Notes: generated by a model not told the origin, from the sequence alone. Shown: positions 44,640 through 56,420, numbered from the stretch's first letter. The stretch: DNA of 64,000 nt from Agrocybe praecox (GCA_964017145.1 OZ024851.1:186001-250000); one strand, 5' to 3'. Made by a program: numbers and translations.

Positions 44640-46240
44640 GCGGTGTTTGGTCCTGGGACGGTTTAGGGCCCGCGCGTTGGGGGTATGGATTGAGGGCGGT
44701 TAATGGCATTGGAAGGGGCGGCTTGATGTTTAGGAGATTTGGGGGGAGGAAGAGTGGTCCATCGACGTTTCAACTCATCTATGATGGATGTTTGCGCTGG
44801 CACCGTCAAAATGAACATTGCGTTTACCAACACCATCACTTAAAAAGCATCAACGATATCACTGCTCTCCTCCCTTTCCTCCTAGCGACAACGATATTTT
44901 TCTGTCCCCTCCTCCTCCTGCTCGTTGCTACCTGGCACCAGCTGTATTTGATAGTCACGTCGCCTTCTGTCTCCTGGTCGCCGTCGCCTTTACCACCTCC
45001 CGTAGTCCTCTTCGACGTTCGAGAGTCACCTCACATTCACGATGCGTACGTTGGTATATCCCACTATCTCCTCTTTCTTCCATGCCTCTCCTCCGCACTA
45101 CCGTCAACTATGTAATTGCTATCCACCGCCAGGAGCACGAACACAACGCACGTCAACGCTCTTCCCCTTCACACCTTCCAAACATCAATTACGCGTGAAC
45201 ACCCAAAGCAACGCATCGTCCAGCGCAGTGGTGGATTTGTTGTATCTCTGAGAACTTTGCTTCTTTTACTGGTACGTCCTGTCATATTCTAAAGTTCAAT
45301 TGGAGTCATGATTCTCATGATTTACATCGACAGGTGCGAAGATAAAAGACAGCGGTCGGTCCAGAATATCTGCCGCCGACCTTTGACGTTTTGGACGCAT
45401 GTGGTCTGGCGAAGTTTGGGCCTGGCGCGCTTTATGCTATGTGGGCGAATTTTGGTCTCGCGGTTGCGGGTATAAGTTGAGAAAAGATGGTGGGACGGGT
45501 TTTTGCAGTTAAAGTATCTGTCACCCTCGTATGGCCTCCATGCCTTCGCCCTCGTTGCCGTCTTTCATCACCCTCCCTGTGATGAGTCAATATCTTTGCT
45601 CCCCCTCGTTCTATCATCCTTCATCGACACTCAAGTTGAACGTTGAAGCTCGTATATTCATCGCATCGTTTACTGTTCCCCACTGTCTGTTCTCAGAGTT
45701 ACACATTTTTTAAATCACTTTTCATTTGTTTTGTTTTATATCGTGTCCTGTCCCACTTCTTCAAATTCTTTTCCTCTTCCGATGCTGTTCTCCTCGGATG
45801 TTTGCTGATACCATCCTTCCCTCCTTCCCTCTTTCCCTACATCTCGTCGCCACTTCGTTGGCTAATTGTTATAAAAAAAAGTTCCCTTACGCCCCTCTTC
45901 TCTTCTCCCTTTCCTTTCTTTCTTCCCCTCTCCAGTTCTTTCTTCAGGTCCAAATTTCCATCTTGACTTGACACTCACACTTATTATCTATGTACGCAGT
46001 ACGCCGCTGCTCATTAGATTTGACTTTATCTTAATTTGTCTTTCACCTTTTCTACGACTGCGATTTTTCTATGATTTTGACCTTGTCATTTAGATGCCCA
46101 ATGTTTGATCCACATCGATGACGTTTTATTTCGAATACGACACCCGTCGACGAGCAGAATGTTTAATGACGAGTTTATCTACGGGAATTTTATTGCACGT
46201 ACATGGGTTCGTGTGGAAAACTATTTCTCTGTTACCAATT
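44640..46240 (+). repeat. Dispersed repeat family A, copy 2
   Basis: Collinear with 1970-3640 (landmarks are given under that copy). Here too it follows a family B copy, but a hAT-like element and about 800 bases of other sequence lie between them. The long T/C-rich tracts (45700-45960) correspond to 2880-3300 of copy 1. Confidence 0.7.
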
Positions 46241-46529
46241 TCTCCGCTTGAGCAATCTTCTGGATTGGGCCAACGTCCTGTATCTGTTCAAGTCAGGTCA
46301 CCTCTTGGTAAGTTCTTTGTTGAATTCTCTGGGTCGAAGAAGTAATCCTGATCCACATTGTAGTCTACGTAAAGGGACCTATTGGAGAGTAAATTTTCGT
46401 ACATTACTATATTCCAGTTAGTCTATTCAAAACTCGTAATGAATCCATTATGACCGCACCAATGTCCTTTGGAATCTATTCCTTTCGACCCCTCGCATAA
46501 CTCTCGATAACATGCTTCACATTAACGGT

Positions 46530-46853
46530 TATCTTGTAAACAGATCAAAAAATCGATTAGTGCCACATCTGGTACTGAGAACTCTGGCGCCAGCGGGACG
46601 AACAATAACAATAATAGTGACGTAGGAGCTGGTGGTAACGGCGGAGTTCCATGCCGTCGTCGTTCGGATCCTGCATTTTCCGTGGCAGCAACATCTGCAT
46701 GTGGGCACGCCTATGCCCGGGGACGTTGGTAGTGGTTCTTCGGGCGTCAATGCCAGTGCGATGTATGAGCATGCGAACGATAGATATGGTCCTGATCCCG
46801 TTGAGCCAGTTCAACAGCAGCATATCGACGAAAATTCAAGAGTTAACCACTAG
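46530..46853 (+). pseudogene. Small gene remnant, Asn/Gly-rich
   Basis: Plus-strand coding-like text changes frame once: ISATSGTENSGASGTNNNNN, SDVGAGGNGGVPCRRRSDPA, then, one base shifted, GTPMPGDVGSGSSGVNASAM and YEHANDRYGPDPVEPVQQQH to a stop at 46853. Composition suggests the C-terminal tail of a disordered protein. No start and no family recognised. It follows family A copy 2. Confidence 0.35.
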
Positions 46854-47239
46854 GGGTGGCACCAGCAACAGGCGCAGATGGGCATTGGGTCATTCTCCTT
46901 CTCTAGATATATATGTGCATGTAACTGTATCTATCCGCTAAAATATTATGTAGCCTTATACAGACATGTTTTTGCGCGATCATTGCATTGCATGAATGGG
47001 GAGGGGCTAAGCATAAAGTAAGTATGAAATGACGATGAGAAGAGGGGTGATGATTTCAAAACGTAGGATGGATGGGATGAGGTGAGGTGATATGATACGG
47101 GGACGTCATGAATGTATGTAAAAATAAAATTTGAGGCATAAACCATAAATGCAGCAAGTTTAAATATCGTTTTCGAAGAAGGATTGACTTGGGTGGGAAA
47201 ATAATGGAAAGAAGAAGGGGCACACGACGGCGCTAAGCG
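46854..47239. other. No gene recognised
   Basis: AT-rich intergenic stretch downstream of the family B copy 3 remnant; short frames only. Confidence 0.4.
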
Positions 47240-47890
47240 ATAAGCAAAACCCAAAGTTCTACATGTACGTAGAGATAGAGAGCGGCATGGAAGGGATTGG
47301 GATAACTATATCGATGCTTTTTTGGTGTGCAGTTAAAGACGACTAGGAGACGACAACGACCGTCGACGGCAGCTGGCCGTTCGTGGCGTTCGCGTTTATG
47401 ATGTTGCTGTTTACGTCGGCCGTTCATGGTAGTATGGGTGAACTTGAAGTGTCGAACAGAAGCAAATAAAATCACATCTGTAATACCAACGAGCGCCGCG
47501 GCAGCGGGACTCCCTAGGGCCAAAAAGGCCAACCGAGCTCGTGCCAACGTGAATATGGTCCGGGTAGGGTACTTGATCCTGTGGGTTTGGAGGGCCTTCA
47601 TCAACGTTGAGACTCGAGCAGGGGGAAGCGGAACATCAAAATGAGTTCGAGGGAGACACCGGATGGGATAGAGAGATGCGGGGGAGCGAGGAGCGAAACA
47701 CGGAATAGGGGGGTTTTTTTTTTTGACTGTGCGCTTCTGACGTATGAAAACTCCGACGAGGGCCACGAGGGGAAAAGCCCATAATTTCGTGATAGTAGTT
47801 GCTCTGTTCGTATTTGCGTTTGGGGTGGTGGTGGTTTTGGTGAGAAGCAGGCGAGAGCGACAGCCGCGACGAGGAACGGAAGAGCGTCAT
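47240..47890 (-). pseudogene. Family B small-protein gene, copy 3 (longest)
   Basis: On the minus strand it starts MTLFRSSSRLSLSPA (47890), then after a shift TTTTPNANTNRATTITKLWA followed by a hydrophobic run FPLVALVGVFI. The second block, FHFDVPLPPARVSTLMKALQ and IKYPTRTIFTLARARLAFLA, aligns at DNA level with 42190-42400 of copy 2 and ends in a second hydrophobic segment (ALVGITDVILFASV). An A/C homopolymer (about 47700-47722) may mark an intron or the frame break. It may be a decayed or still two-exon gene for a small membrane protein. Function unknown. Confidence 0.5.
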
Positions 47891-48302
47891 TCCAATCGAT
47901 ACGCCGACATCAGTGTCCGCATTCAAAGTCAGGATGGAAGCTTGCGCAGAGATAAGCAGTTGAAGAACAAGGAAAAATGGAGGTAATGATATTTTGAGGG
48001 CGGGTCGGGTATCCAGATGAAGAGGGATACCGGGCCAAGGGGGTTGTCCAACCTAGCCTCCTTCATCCACGCAACCCAACCAAATATCCTGAGGCCAACC
48101 GACGCCTAAGCACCCTTGGAGGATCAGGAAGACTTCTTGTAACTTCTGTCTGCGCACATAGGTATGTTGACTTTAGTTTGAACGGAGGATATGAGAAAAG
48201 GACGTACCAGCATTCATAACCGCGATAGCCATGCAGATGATGCATTGGGGCTCTTCACTCCGACGAGGAAATAATTGGCGTCGGAGAAGCCGTGTTGTGC
48301 TG

Positions 48303-48640
48303 CACGCATGGTAATTATTTCAGTGTTCTGATGCGGAACGAAAAAGAAAATAACCAGCTCACATTATGCTTAAATTTAGTGCTAGTCGGTCACTGAGCGC
48401 GTGGAGAATCTCAGAAGAGTGCATAATTAAAGCATCAGCGTAATGAAATATACATCAACCTCGATGAGTATATAGCTAGAGTAATAAGGAAGAATTGGGA
48501 ACAATGGGAACAAGCGTAAAGAGAGCCGTGAACCAGAAACCAAACCCCCTGACAACCAAATATAGGTCAATCGCCAGAGCCGAGATCGTGCCGTCTCCTG
48601 TCGGAGCTTTATTGGCATCTCGGAGTTTGATGCGCTAAAT
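48303..48640 (+). repeat. Dispersed repeat family C, copy 2 (MITE-free)
   Basis: Matches 20-234 plus 605-702 without the palindromic insert, and so defines the insertion point of the MITE. It continues to TTTGATGCGC and then diverges. Confidence 0.8.
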
Positions 48641-48984
48641 TTGCAGCATAGCTCCTGCTAGGCTGGCCGCGTTTTCGGATCGGATTTTCTTATATCTTTC
48701 TGGTATAGAAACAGCCACCGGAAAACACGAAGGCGATTCTATCCCAAAGAAGCAAGTGAGCTGCTGAATTGGGATACATTTGTGTCTTTTTGCTGAGGTG
48801 GGGGTGTTATAAGAACCAAGGAGGATGCTCTCTTTGTCTTTCATCCTCAAAGGTACGTCGCGCGCTGTCCTCCTTCCTTCGCCGCTCACACTACCACAGA
48901 AATCTCTCCTTGTCCTTATCAAGTACGTCCCCCTCCCATCGTCTCGCTATTACACACTCTCACTACTCCAACAAACAAAAAACC

Positions 48985-50046
48985 ATGCATTCCACCCTGC
49001 TTAGCACCCTCTGCATGGCCGCTACCCCTATCATGGCCTCCCCCATTCCCGCACCAGTGGGCGTCGGTGTCGAAGCGCCTGAACGGTGAACCGTGCTCAG
49101 CTCGCAGGTGCACACTATGGCCCTAATAACCCTGATACGAGCACCCTGTCCACTTACGCGATCACTTCCATCACTCCCATTTCTTCTTCTCCTGCTGCCT
49201 CTGCCTCTACCCATTCTGCTTCGACGTCATCCCATGCTGGTGCACCTACGACTACCACCACCACCACCACCACCACGCATACGTCTGACCTTACGGCCAC
49301 CTTGACCTCGACTGGGACACGTTTGGGAACTTCCACTACGCCCACCTCGTCGGGTGGTATCGCGACTACCTTGCGTCCTGGCACTACTGCATCTTCATCT
49401 TCTACCGCCTCGGACTATGCTGGCACATCTCTATCCACGACGATGACCGCGTCTGCATCTTATTCAACCACCGATCCATTCGGTACCTCTTCCACCTCAG
49501 CACATACCCCGTCGTCTTCCTCTGCTCCACATGGCACTACGACCAACTCGGGTCTGAATCCCAGCACCTCCTCCTCCTCCTCGCGTCCCGTCTCGTCACC
49601 TTCCTCGACTGGGCATGGTTCTGGATCGTCATTCACGACCACGACCACAACTACTACCACGCGCACTTTGATAACGACTACGACCACGACTACGACTACG
49701 ACTGTGCATACAGGCTCGCCTGGATATGGGTACGGCAGCGGTGGTAGTGGAAGCGATGGATCGTCCGGCTCTGGAAGTGGAAGTGGTAGTGGTAGCGGCG
49801 GCAGCTTGGGAGGAGTTACTGGTGGTCTTGGAAGAGTCACTGGCGGTCTCGGAGGAGTCACTGGCTCTGGCGTAGAGGCCGGCGCTAATACGAACTGTGC
49901 TTCTGGGAGGTACGTTTTCATGATTCTTTTCTTTTCTCGTCTCTTTTCTGACGTGTACGTTGTAAAGCGACGAGCTAGCCATTTGTGGTCTCGATGGCAC
50001 CGTTGACAGTGTCGTTAACTCTGTTGGTAGTTTGTTGTGTGCATAA
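48985..50046 (+). CDS. Secreted Thr/Ser-rich (mucin-like) protein
   Basis: Three exons (48985-49066, 49108-49909, 49968-50046; introns of 41 and 58 bases, GTGTCG and GTACGT donors) give 320 residues. The start sits in a good context (AAAAAACCATG). An N-terminal signal peptide is apparent (MHSTLLSTLCMAATPIMASP, probable cleavage after Ala-Ser-Pro-Ile-Pro-Ala). The body is Ser/Thr-rich with three runs of poly-Thr, so it should be heavily O-mannosylated. A Gly/Ser repeat region (GSGSGSGSGSGG) and three GGLGGVTG-like units follow. The last part holds four cysteines (NCASG, ICGLD, LLCA at the very end). No GPI-attachment tail is obvious. Likely a cell-wall or extracellular protein; role unknown. 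No broken frame. Confidence 0.75.
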
Positions 50047-53000
50047 CCTTTGAAAAAGATGTAGTCTTTTTTTCGCTCTCGCTTTCTCGTTTTTGTTTTT
50101 GTTTTTTTTTCATTCATTCCGCGTCACTCCTTTCCTTGTCTCTCGCTTTTTTCTTTCTTTCGCTCTTGGACTTGGACACTTTTCTATCGCTGTTTTTGCC
50201 GTGTTTGATTGATTGTGCATACGGACTGTACCCTTCGTGTTTGTTGTTATAGAATGAAATTGCATTCATTTGCGTTGTTATTTCGGAAGAAAGTACTACT
50301 AATAACGGGGGAATTGTCTAATTATGTATGAATCTCCTCACAATTATCATTCGTGGCTGAACCTCTGAATGAATGAATACGGAAGAGGAACCAATAAGCA
50401 TGGGTGGCAGATACTGCTATTTATTTACTATGAGAAGTGTCGGTGTCGGTGTCGGTGTCAATGCATGAGCAGACATGGGCCGAGCAGACATGAGCGAGAG
50501 ACAATGGTCTGAGGGAGGGAAGAGAAGATAGATGAAGACGAAGGGACTGGTGTATATCGATGCTATTTATTTACTATGAGACGACTGGGTGTCGGCGAGC
50601 GGTGATGTAAGTATGTATATGCGTGATGGGATGGGATGGGATGGGATGGGATGGCGTGGGGAGGTAGGAAAGACGGCGAGCAGTACAGAGTAGACGGCGA
50701 GCAGATGCTTGGCTTGAAACAACATCAACCATTCCGAGTTCGTAGTTTGTAAAGAAAGATAATGAGACGAGTCGGGATCGTCTCGAGGGCTCCACCTTGA
50801 CACAAGGTAAGAGGTGATGATTCCGACGTCAAGGATGTCAATGGGAACGAAAACGACGAGAGCAGATAGAGAATGTGAGTTGAAGTGGGTGGTATTAACT
50901 GACTAACTAGTGTTGTAGGTACTACCCTCTTTATACCGTACTTGACGAAATCATGAGTGAAACATTCATGGGCCTCAGCAAATATAGGCTTTTCAGGTTA
51001 GGGCACGGGGACTCTCGAGCTCCATATGACAAAGATGCGATACGATTGAGTAGTTCGCGCATAATTATGTCGGTTAGCGCCAGGTAAACGTGCCTCCAAT
51101 GACCTGCGTACTCCAAGCACGTAGATAGGAATTCGAGCACGTTATCAATATAACCTGTCGTACTCAGCGGCACGTCCGCGTCGTCGACGTTTCCTAGATT
51201 AAAGCGCAGCCTGGATGCATAGGGAATGTAAGTATTTTGTATTCCTAAACGCACGATCGAGACTTACTGACGGTTTTTTGGTAGTTTCAAATTTCTACCT
51301 AATAATTGTAAGTACTCGATCCTTTTCAAAACAGCGAACCTCTACTAACCTTTATCGATGACTGGAAGATATCAAGTTTATTTTACGCCAGTGGATGAAG
51401 AGAAAATCGTGAATTTTCTTGATGTTTTTGAACAAACCAAGGAGGATGTCGTTGAACAACGTTGGAAGGTGGAGGCATCGACGTGAAGCTCGCGTTCGTC
51501 ACTGGATGAATGGGAACGGGTGAATAGTGTTTTCGAATGAGTGACAATGACCGACACTTACCGATGATTAGAAAGAGGTGTTTGAAGGGTACCGATCCAC
51601 GTTACTTCCGGCACGAACGAGAAGTGTTTGTCGTTATGCTCGGAGTTGCTGCTGGATGGATCCAAGGAAATGGTGAGCCATTCGTATTCCCAAGTCAGCG
51701 GGCGAGACTTACGAGGGTCGAGTTTCGATCCGCGTAGAATCAATGCAACCGTCCTTTGGTGCACACCACACCGCACGATCCAACCCCTTTGAACCCGCCG
51801 GAGAGACACTATTCGGCCGTCGACTCTCTGTTGTCGAGGCGACACGACACGTAACGAGCACGCTTGGAATGGGACAGTTTTCCTGGCGCCGAAAAGAAAG
51901 GATAGCAGATGGTGGGATGGTGTCCGTGCTGCTACCGTTGATATCTTCCTGGCGCCACGATGAGAAGACACCCCTGGCAGTATTGATAAAGCAGAGGTCC
52001 GAGTATCGAGGTGGATTGCCAATGGGGAGAAACGAGAAAGGCGTCGGCTATCGCATCGAGCTCCGCTATGCTTATATGTGGTCGGTCGGGATGAAACCCG
52101 GTCCTGGGGTTATAACGTTCAACGTTCAACGATGACAATTTCGTTGAGACGGTGAAACCCTTGCTTAATCCCCTCCCTCTTCAAAAAATTAAACCATGCC
52201 GAGCCCTCACATTCCCTCCTTCCATCAGCTGCCCAGCGGACTTCATCCCCACCATGTCCAAGGAGTCATGACGCATGATGGTCTTACATCAACACATACA
52301 CCGTAGCGACAAATATGTGGCATTCCAGCGCTCAGTCCAGCACGAAGAGGCCGCACATCCTCCAGCAGGATGCTATGTCGCCCAAAGATAGCTCTCCACC
52401 GTACCCAAACATGTCATGGTCCAACGACAAAGCGGAACGAATATTGTGTATGGGAAGAACGAGCGGAAACAGGGCGAAGGAGAAGGACGAGATGGGAATG
52501 ATAATAATAATAATGAGAGAAGACCCTTGTCCCGTAACGTGTACGCCTAAGGTCCAAAGGTTACCCAAGGCAATCAATCATAAAGAGCGAGACGGAGGAC
52601 GCGCAAGGCTGCGTACGCATAGATAGTGTTGGCCGCGGCGCATGGCAAATGGATACCAGCAGAGGACGGTGATGGGCTCATCATCACTGCCCTGAGTTTA
52701 GCGCAAAGGCGAGGAGGGTAGGAGAGAGAGAATCAAGGAGAATTTGGAACGGCAATAGTTGGCAAGGAAAAGCAAGTGCGGTTCAGGTTCAAACCTGAAC
52801 GATGCGACAAAAAGAAGAAAGACAACGGCGAAAGAAATGAATAACAGAAGGAAGGGGTCAGAAAAATGAATCAAATAATCAAGGAAGGAGAGAAGAATAA
52901 CCTGATTGTGAGTGTGCGTGTGCACCGCAACTCGTTACGAGGGGCTGAATGAGAACGAGGTGCTCAAAGGGCGGATAATGGACATTGACCGAGTTCCAGC

Positions 53001-54149
53001 GTGGAAGAGCGGTCCGACTAGGCTGCATAACAGATAATCGAGGAGGGACGTTGTAGCCAAAGGGGTTGAACGTTGAGCCCTCCTGTGAAGCCCAGGTATA
53101 AATCCAACGAGTCCTATCGATGCAGGCTGTCACAACCCTTCGCAGCCACCGCCATGTCGCCCTTTCCCCCTTCTCATTCAATGTTCTCCGCCCTATCGTA
53201 ACATCGAACCCAATTCAGCTGCCACCATTCTTTTTCCACTTCGAGAATCCCGCTTAAATCCCTCCCGAAACCTCCCATGCTATATTCCCCCCTCCATACA
53301 ACCTCGCTCCCTGTTTTTCATAACGATAGCGCGTGGCCATCCATTCGCTCGCCCGTTCCAACTTCTGTTCAGCACGCAGAGGCGCCTCCAATACACCCCA
53401 CTCCGCGAAATTTCATCCCGTTTTCGCAAATCCCATGCCCCCGAATCTCGGATGTGGTGCATGTACACTCCTAAGGCGCAGGCGCAGCCCCAACCAACAC
53501 AACCTACTTCCACCGGCCCCTCCCTATTCTTCAGAGGTCTACTTTTTATTTCCCGCTCCGTCCATCCATCTGTCCGCGCAACCTCACTCGCGAAACCTAA
53601 ACCAAGGTTACGAGTCTTTTACGTAAGTAAAAGGGAGTTCTTTGTAGGGACCGTTTTTTGTTACGCTTTTGATCCCCAATCAAAATATTTTGATGGCTCT
53701 TACTATATATATTGTATCTCCGTATGTACTTAATATGATTTCTAATCCAGACATATTTATTATGTTATGTTTTTTGTATGTTTTTTCACCTCTAAATATC
53801 CGGAAAACAAACCTTTATTTTTTATTTCGCCTCACGTGTTCCACTGCCGCGTTATAAGTCGCGTCGCGTTTCCCGCTTCTATTTTTTTCTTTCTATTCGT
53901 TGTCTTTTTTTCTTCGCCTTATTTTCTATGTCTTTTTTAAAACGTATATTCGTGTATTACTATGTTTAACTACTGTGCAGGAATGTATCCATTTTCGTTC
54001 GTTGTCTTCTGGAGGGAAGAAAGACGGAACGCGACCCGTCCTCATGAATATTGAAGCGGAAGAACTGCAAACAATATCACTTACAGAGAATTTTGCGCTC
54101 TCGTTCACGCGGGTAGCATTATCCCAATCTCGATTCTCCCATTTTCTTC
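50047..54149. other. Gene-poor stretch with microsatellites
   Basis: No convincing coding region. 50430-50460 is GGTGTC repeated, and 50624-50654 is GGGAT repeated about six times. GCTATTTATTTACTATGAGA occurs at about 50418 and 50561. GGTTCAGGTTCAAACCTGAAC near 52781 is a palindrome. Frames at 51558-52022 and 53333-53733 are open for 90-150 codons but lack recognisable features. 53630-53980 is T-rich and could be intronic or 5' leader for the fragment at 54150. Confidence 0.4.
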
Positions 54150-54507
54150 CCTAATCCTGAATACGAATTGGACGATCGTGTTCGCGTCCTTGGCCAATAC
54201 GTCTGCGCGAAGAACGTTCGCCGTTGCCGTGTACGCGTCCCTGATCGTTTAGTGAGTCCGGTTGAAAAATCTCTGGAAAGTACTTCATTACTCACCTTAT
54301 AACGAACCTATAGTTTGCCAACGCGAACACCATCCCTTGCCTGGCAAAATGAGCTCGAATCTCGAAGAGAGCCGGTTCGATAACGTCTATCACCATCATT
54401 TCGAGGAACGCAGATGGCCTCACGGTACGGACGTCGTAGGACAATGGAATCGTCGTCATTTGGAATTGCTTTGCAGTATGAGTGCGATGACGTTTGATAG
54501 AATATAA
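54150..54507 (+). CDS. Possible 3' exons of an unidentified gene
   Basis: A frame reading PNPEYELDDRVRVLGQYVCA and KNVRRCRVRVPDRL is followed by a good donor (GTGAGTCC at 54252) and an acceptor (CTATAG at 54313). The second exon gives ANTIPCLAKMSSNLEESRFD and HHHFEERRWPHGTDVVGQWN, then RRHLELLCSMSAMTFDRI and a stop at 54505-54507. The charged, Cys/Trp-containing text looks real. I cannot find its start upstream and do not recognise the family. Confidence 0.4.
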
Positions 54508-54649
54508 GACGGTGTGTCGGTGCTGGTAGGAGTGGTTGTGGGGTGGATAGAGTAGGTTGTGTTTGTGATGTGGTGTGTTGGCGCTGGTAGAAGTGGTTGT
54601 GGGATGGAGTTGGTTGTTTTGGCGCTCGTTGATCCAGATCGTGAGTAAA

Positions 54650-54870
54650 GCTGATGATGCGAAACATTGGAGATGGTAAGTCAGTCACTTACTCGATGGA
54701 AATCTAACGACTCACTATTCCTTTCTGTTTTTTGCACTGTACTTGTTTGCCGCTCGAATATTGCTGGTGCTGATAAATGTTGGAGCTCGTAAGTCGGTCA
54801 CATACTCAATAAGATCCTGACTACTTACTATTTATTTCTGTCGTATACTGTAGTTGTGTGCCCCTCGCTT
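54650..54870 (+). repeat. Tandem duplication of a ~110-bp unit
   Basis: GATGATGCGAAACATTGGAG ... GTAAGTCAGTCACTTACTC ... CTATTCCTTTCTG ... TGTACTTGT is followed directly by a diverged copy GTGCTGATAAATGTTGGAGC ... GTAAGTCGGTCACATACTC ... CTATTTATTTCTG ... TGTAGTTGT. Each unit contains a donor-like GTAAGTC. Non-coding. Confidence 0.65.
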
Positions 54871-55376
54871 CTTCCACTTGTGCAATATTTCTGATGACAG
54901 GGCATGCGCAATGCGAGGGAATAATATGCTGAGCCAACAACCTTGTGAAGCACGCGACTGACGTGCTCGGTCAATGTTCCTTGTGCTTTTACCGGTCCAT
55001 TTGCTCGTGCGCCTGAACTCTCGCTCTGTCGGTCAAGGACCTCTCTTCTGAAAAAAAAAAAAAAAAAAAATGTTAGCTGGACTACGCGCGCGCGCGAACT
55101 ACTTGCTGATTTACTGCGCGATATCTTAGATTGAGTAGCGCGTGCTGATCTGCTGTTTATGGTGTGCGCTTAATGGATAGCTTTGACGCGCTCGCGTTTG
55201 ACTTTATGTCCTCGTAAATGTGTTCAAGGCGGGGCGTAGCCCGGGCCCACCACATTCCTTAGTCCCTTGCCGACGGTACTTTTATGCGGTACTTTTTTTC
55301 CATATATATGCACCTTGCCATGTTTTCTTCCTGACTTGTTGTACTTCGCTTCGATCCATCCCTCTTGCTTCTCACT
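54871..55376. other. Upstream region of the 130-aa gene; poly-A tract
   Basis: A run of about 21 A at 55049-55069 is followed by alternating CGCG at 55087-55098. ATATATATGCACC near 55301 is a possible TATA region about 75 bases before the start at 55377. The poly-A could be the tail of an old retroposed sequence, but no target duplication is visible. Confidence 0.35.
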
Positions 55377-55842
55377 ATGAGAGATAAATGTAAGTACTCT
55401 TCTCGTTCTACCTGCTTTCCACGCCTCTAACAAAATATTCCTCTACTTCATCTCTTTTAAAGTTCCTACCGACAGTCTCATTGCGTCTTTGCTCGCCGGC
55501 AGCGACAATCCACTCTTCCTATTATCATGCGAAATCATGCGCGAGAACGCCTTACGAGTTTTAGATTTCCTTTCAAGCGACTATGGCCTTGTGTCTAGAC
55601 GGGTACTGCTTTTATCAATGAAGGAGTCCAACACCATCCTCTTGAGTGAAGCTGCCTTATCGGTAGTTCATTCTCCCTTCGTCCCTCGCGCGCTCCATTT
55701 CGCCACCGTGGAATCTCATATCGACCTTTTTTCGACCTTCCTTCATTTATGCGACTACCATCAGCAAAAGCGACAAAAGCAGGCATTGCATGGACCGCTT
55801 TGGACAGCAATCCAAAAAAGGTGTCGCATTCCCACATATTGA
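55377..55842 (+). CDS. Hypothetical 130-aa protein
   Basis: A four-codon first exon (MRDK, 55377-55389) joins across a 73-base intron (GTAAGT ... TTTAAAG) to 55463-55842, giving 130 residues in one frame. The protein is helical-looking and ordinary in composition: PTDSLIASLLAGSDNPLFLL, CEIMRENALRVLDFLSSDYG, then ESHIDLFSTFLHLCDYHQQK. No signal peptide, membrane segment or known domain. AAATAAAGTT follows 40 bases downstream of the stop and could serve in polyadenylation. Family not recognised. Confidence 0.55.
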
Positions 55843-55899
55843 AATGAGAAGAATATTTTGGCATGGACTTTGACATGCAAAAATAAAGTTGTTAGGCAT

Positions 55900-56244
55900 T
55901 TTATTTCTCTCCGTACAAGTGCATCTATACAAACCTACAACCTTTAATGTGATATCTATATATTAATTCCACCTTAATTGTAAGTATCACCCCTTGTCGT
56001 CACCATTTTTGGTGCTCCTATATATAGCGGCACAAAAATGTTAGTCATGGTAATGTACCAAAAACTAGGTATTCTTAATATAAAAATACCTCTTTTGATA
56101 GTGAGTAGTATATCTACTCTATCTACACTTATATATCTCATATTCACATGAATAACACACGCAGAAGGCAGCACACGCACAGGGACAGTTGTTTAGAAGT
56201 AAGTGCCGTGAGGTATATAATTACCTATTTGCAAGGCCCTATAA
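55900..56244. other. No gene recognised
   Basis: AT-rich 3' region of the 130-aa gene and intergenic sequence. Confidence 0.4.
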
Positions 56245-56420
56245 ACAGCCCAATGGCGTAGTGGTTAGATCAGCCGTGCCGCCCTCATGGTGCCGCTGGT
56301 TCGATTCCCGCTTAAGGCAAATTTCACCAAGGCGAAATCTCAGACCGCTCGGCATGGTCCCACTGGGTTGGCCGGCTGGAGCAGCCTCCTGATGTTATTT
56401 TTAATTATTTCCCGCCCACT
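56245..56420 (+). mobile_element. tRNA-derived SINE-like repeat
   Basis: An A-box (TGGCGTAGTGG, 56253-56263) and a B-box (GGTTCGATTCC, 56299-56309) are correctly spaced for an internal RNA polymerase III promoter. The sequence would fold only partly as a tRNA: the T-arm is good except for one mismatch, but the acceptor ends (GCCCAAT against TTAAGGC) pair poorly. Downstream comes an unrelated body of about 100 bases (CACCAAGGCGAAATCTCAGA ... GATGTTATTTTT). A tRNA-headed SINE is the best reading, rather than a working tRNA gene. Confidence 0.55.

Noticed and set aside
51558..52022. 154-codon minus-strand frame
   Set aside because: No domain, no splice context, and an equally long plus-strand frame overlaps it.
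56253..56325. Functional tRNA gene
   Set aside because: A and B boxes are present, but the acceptor stem does not pair well and the T-arm has a mismatch, so a SINE head is more likely.
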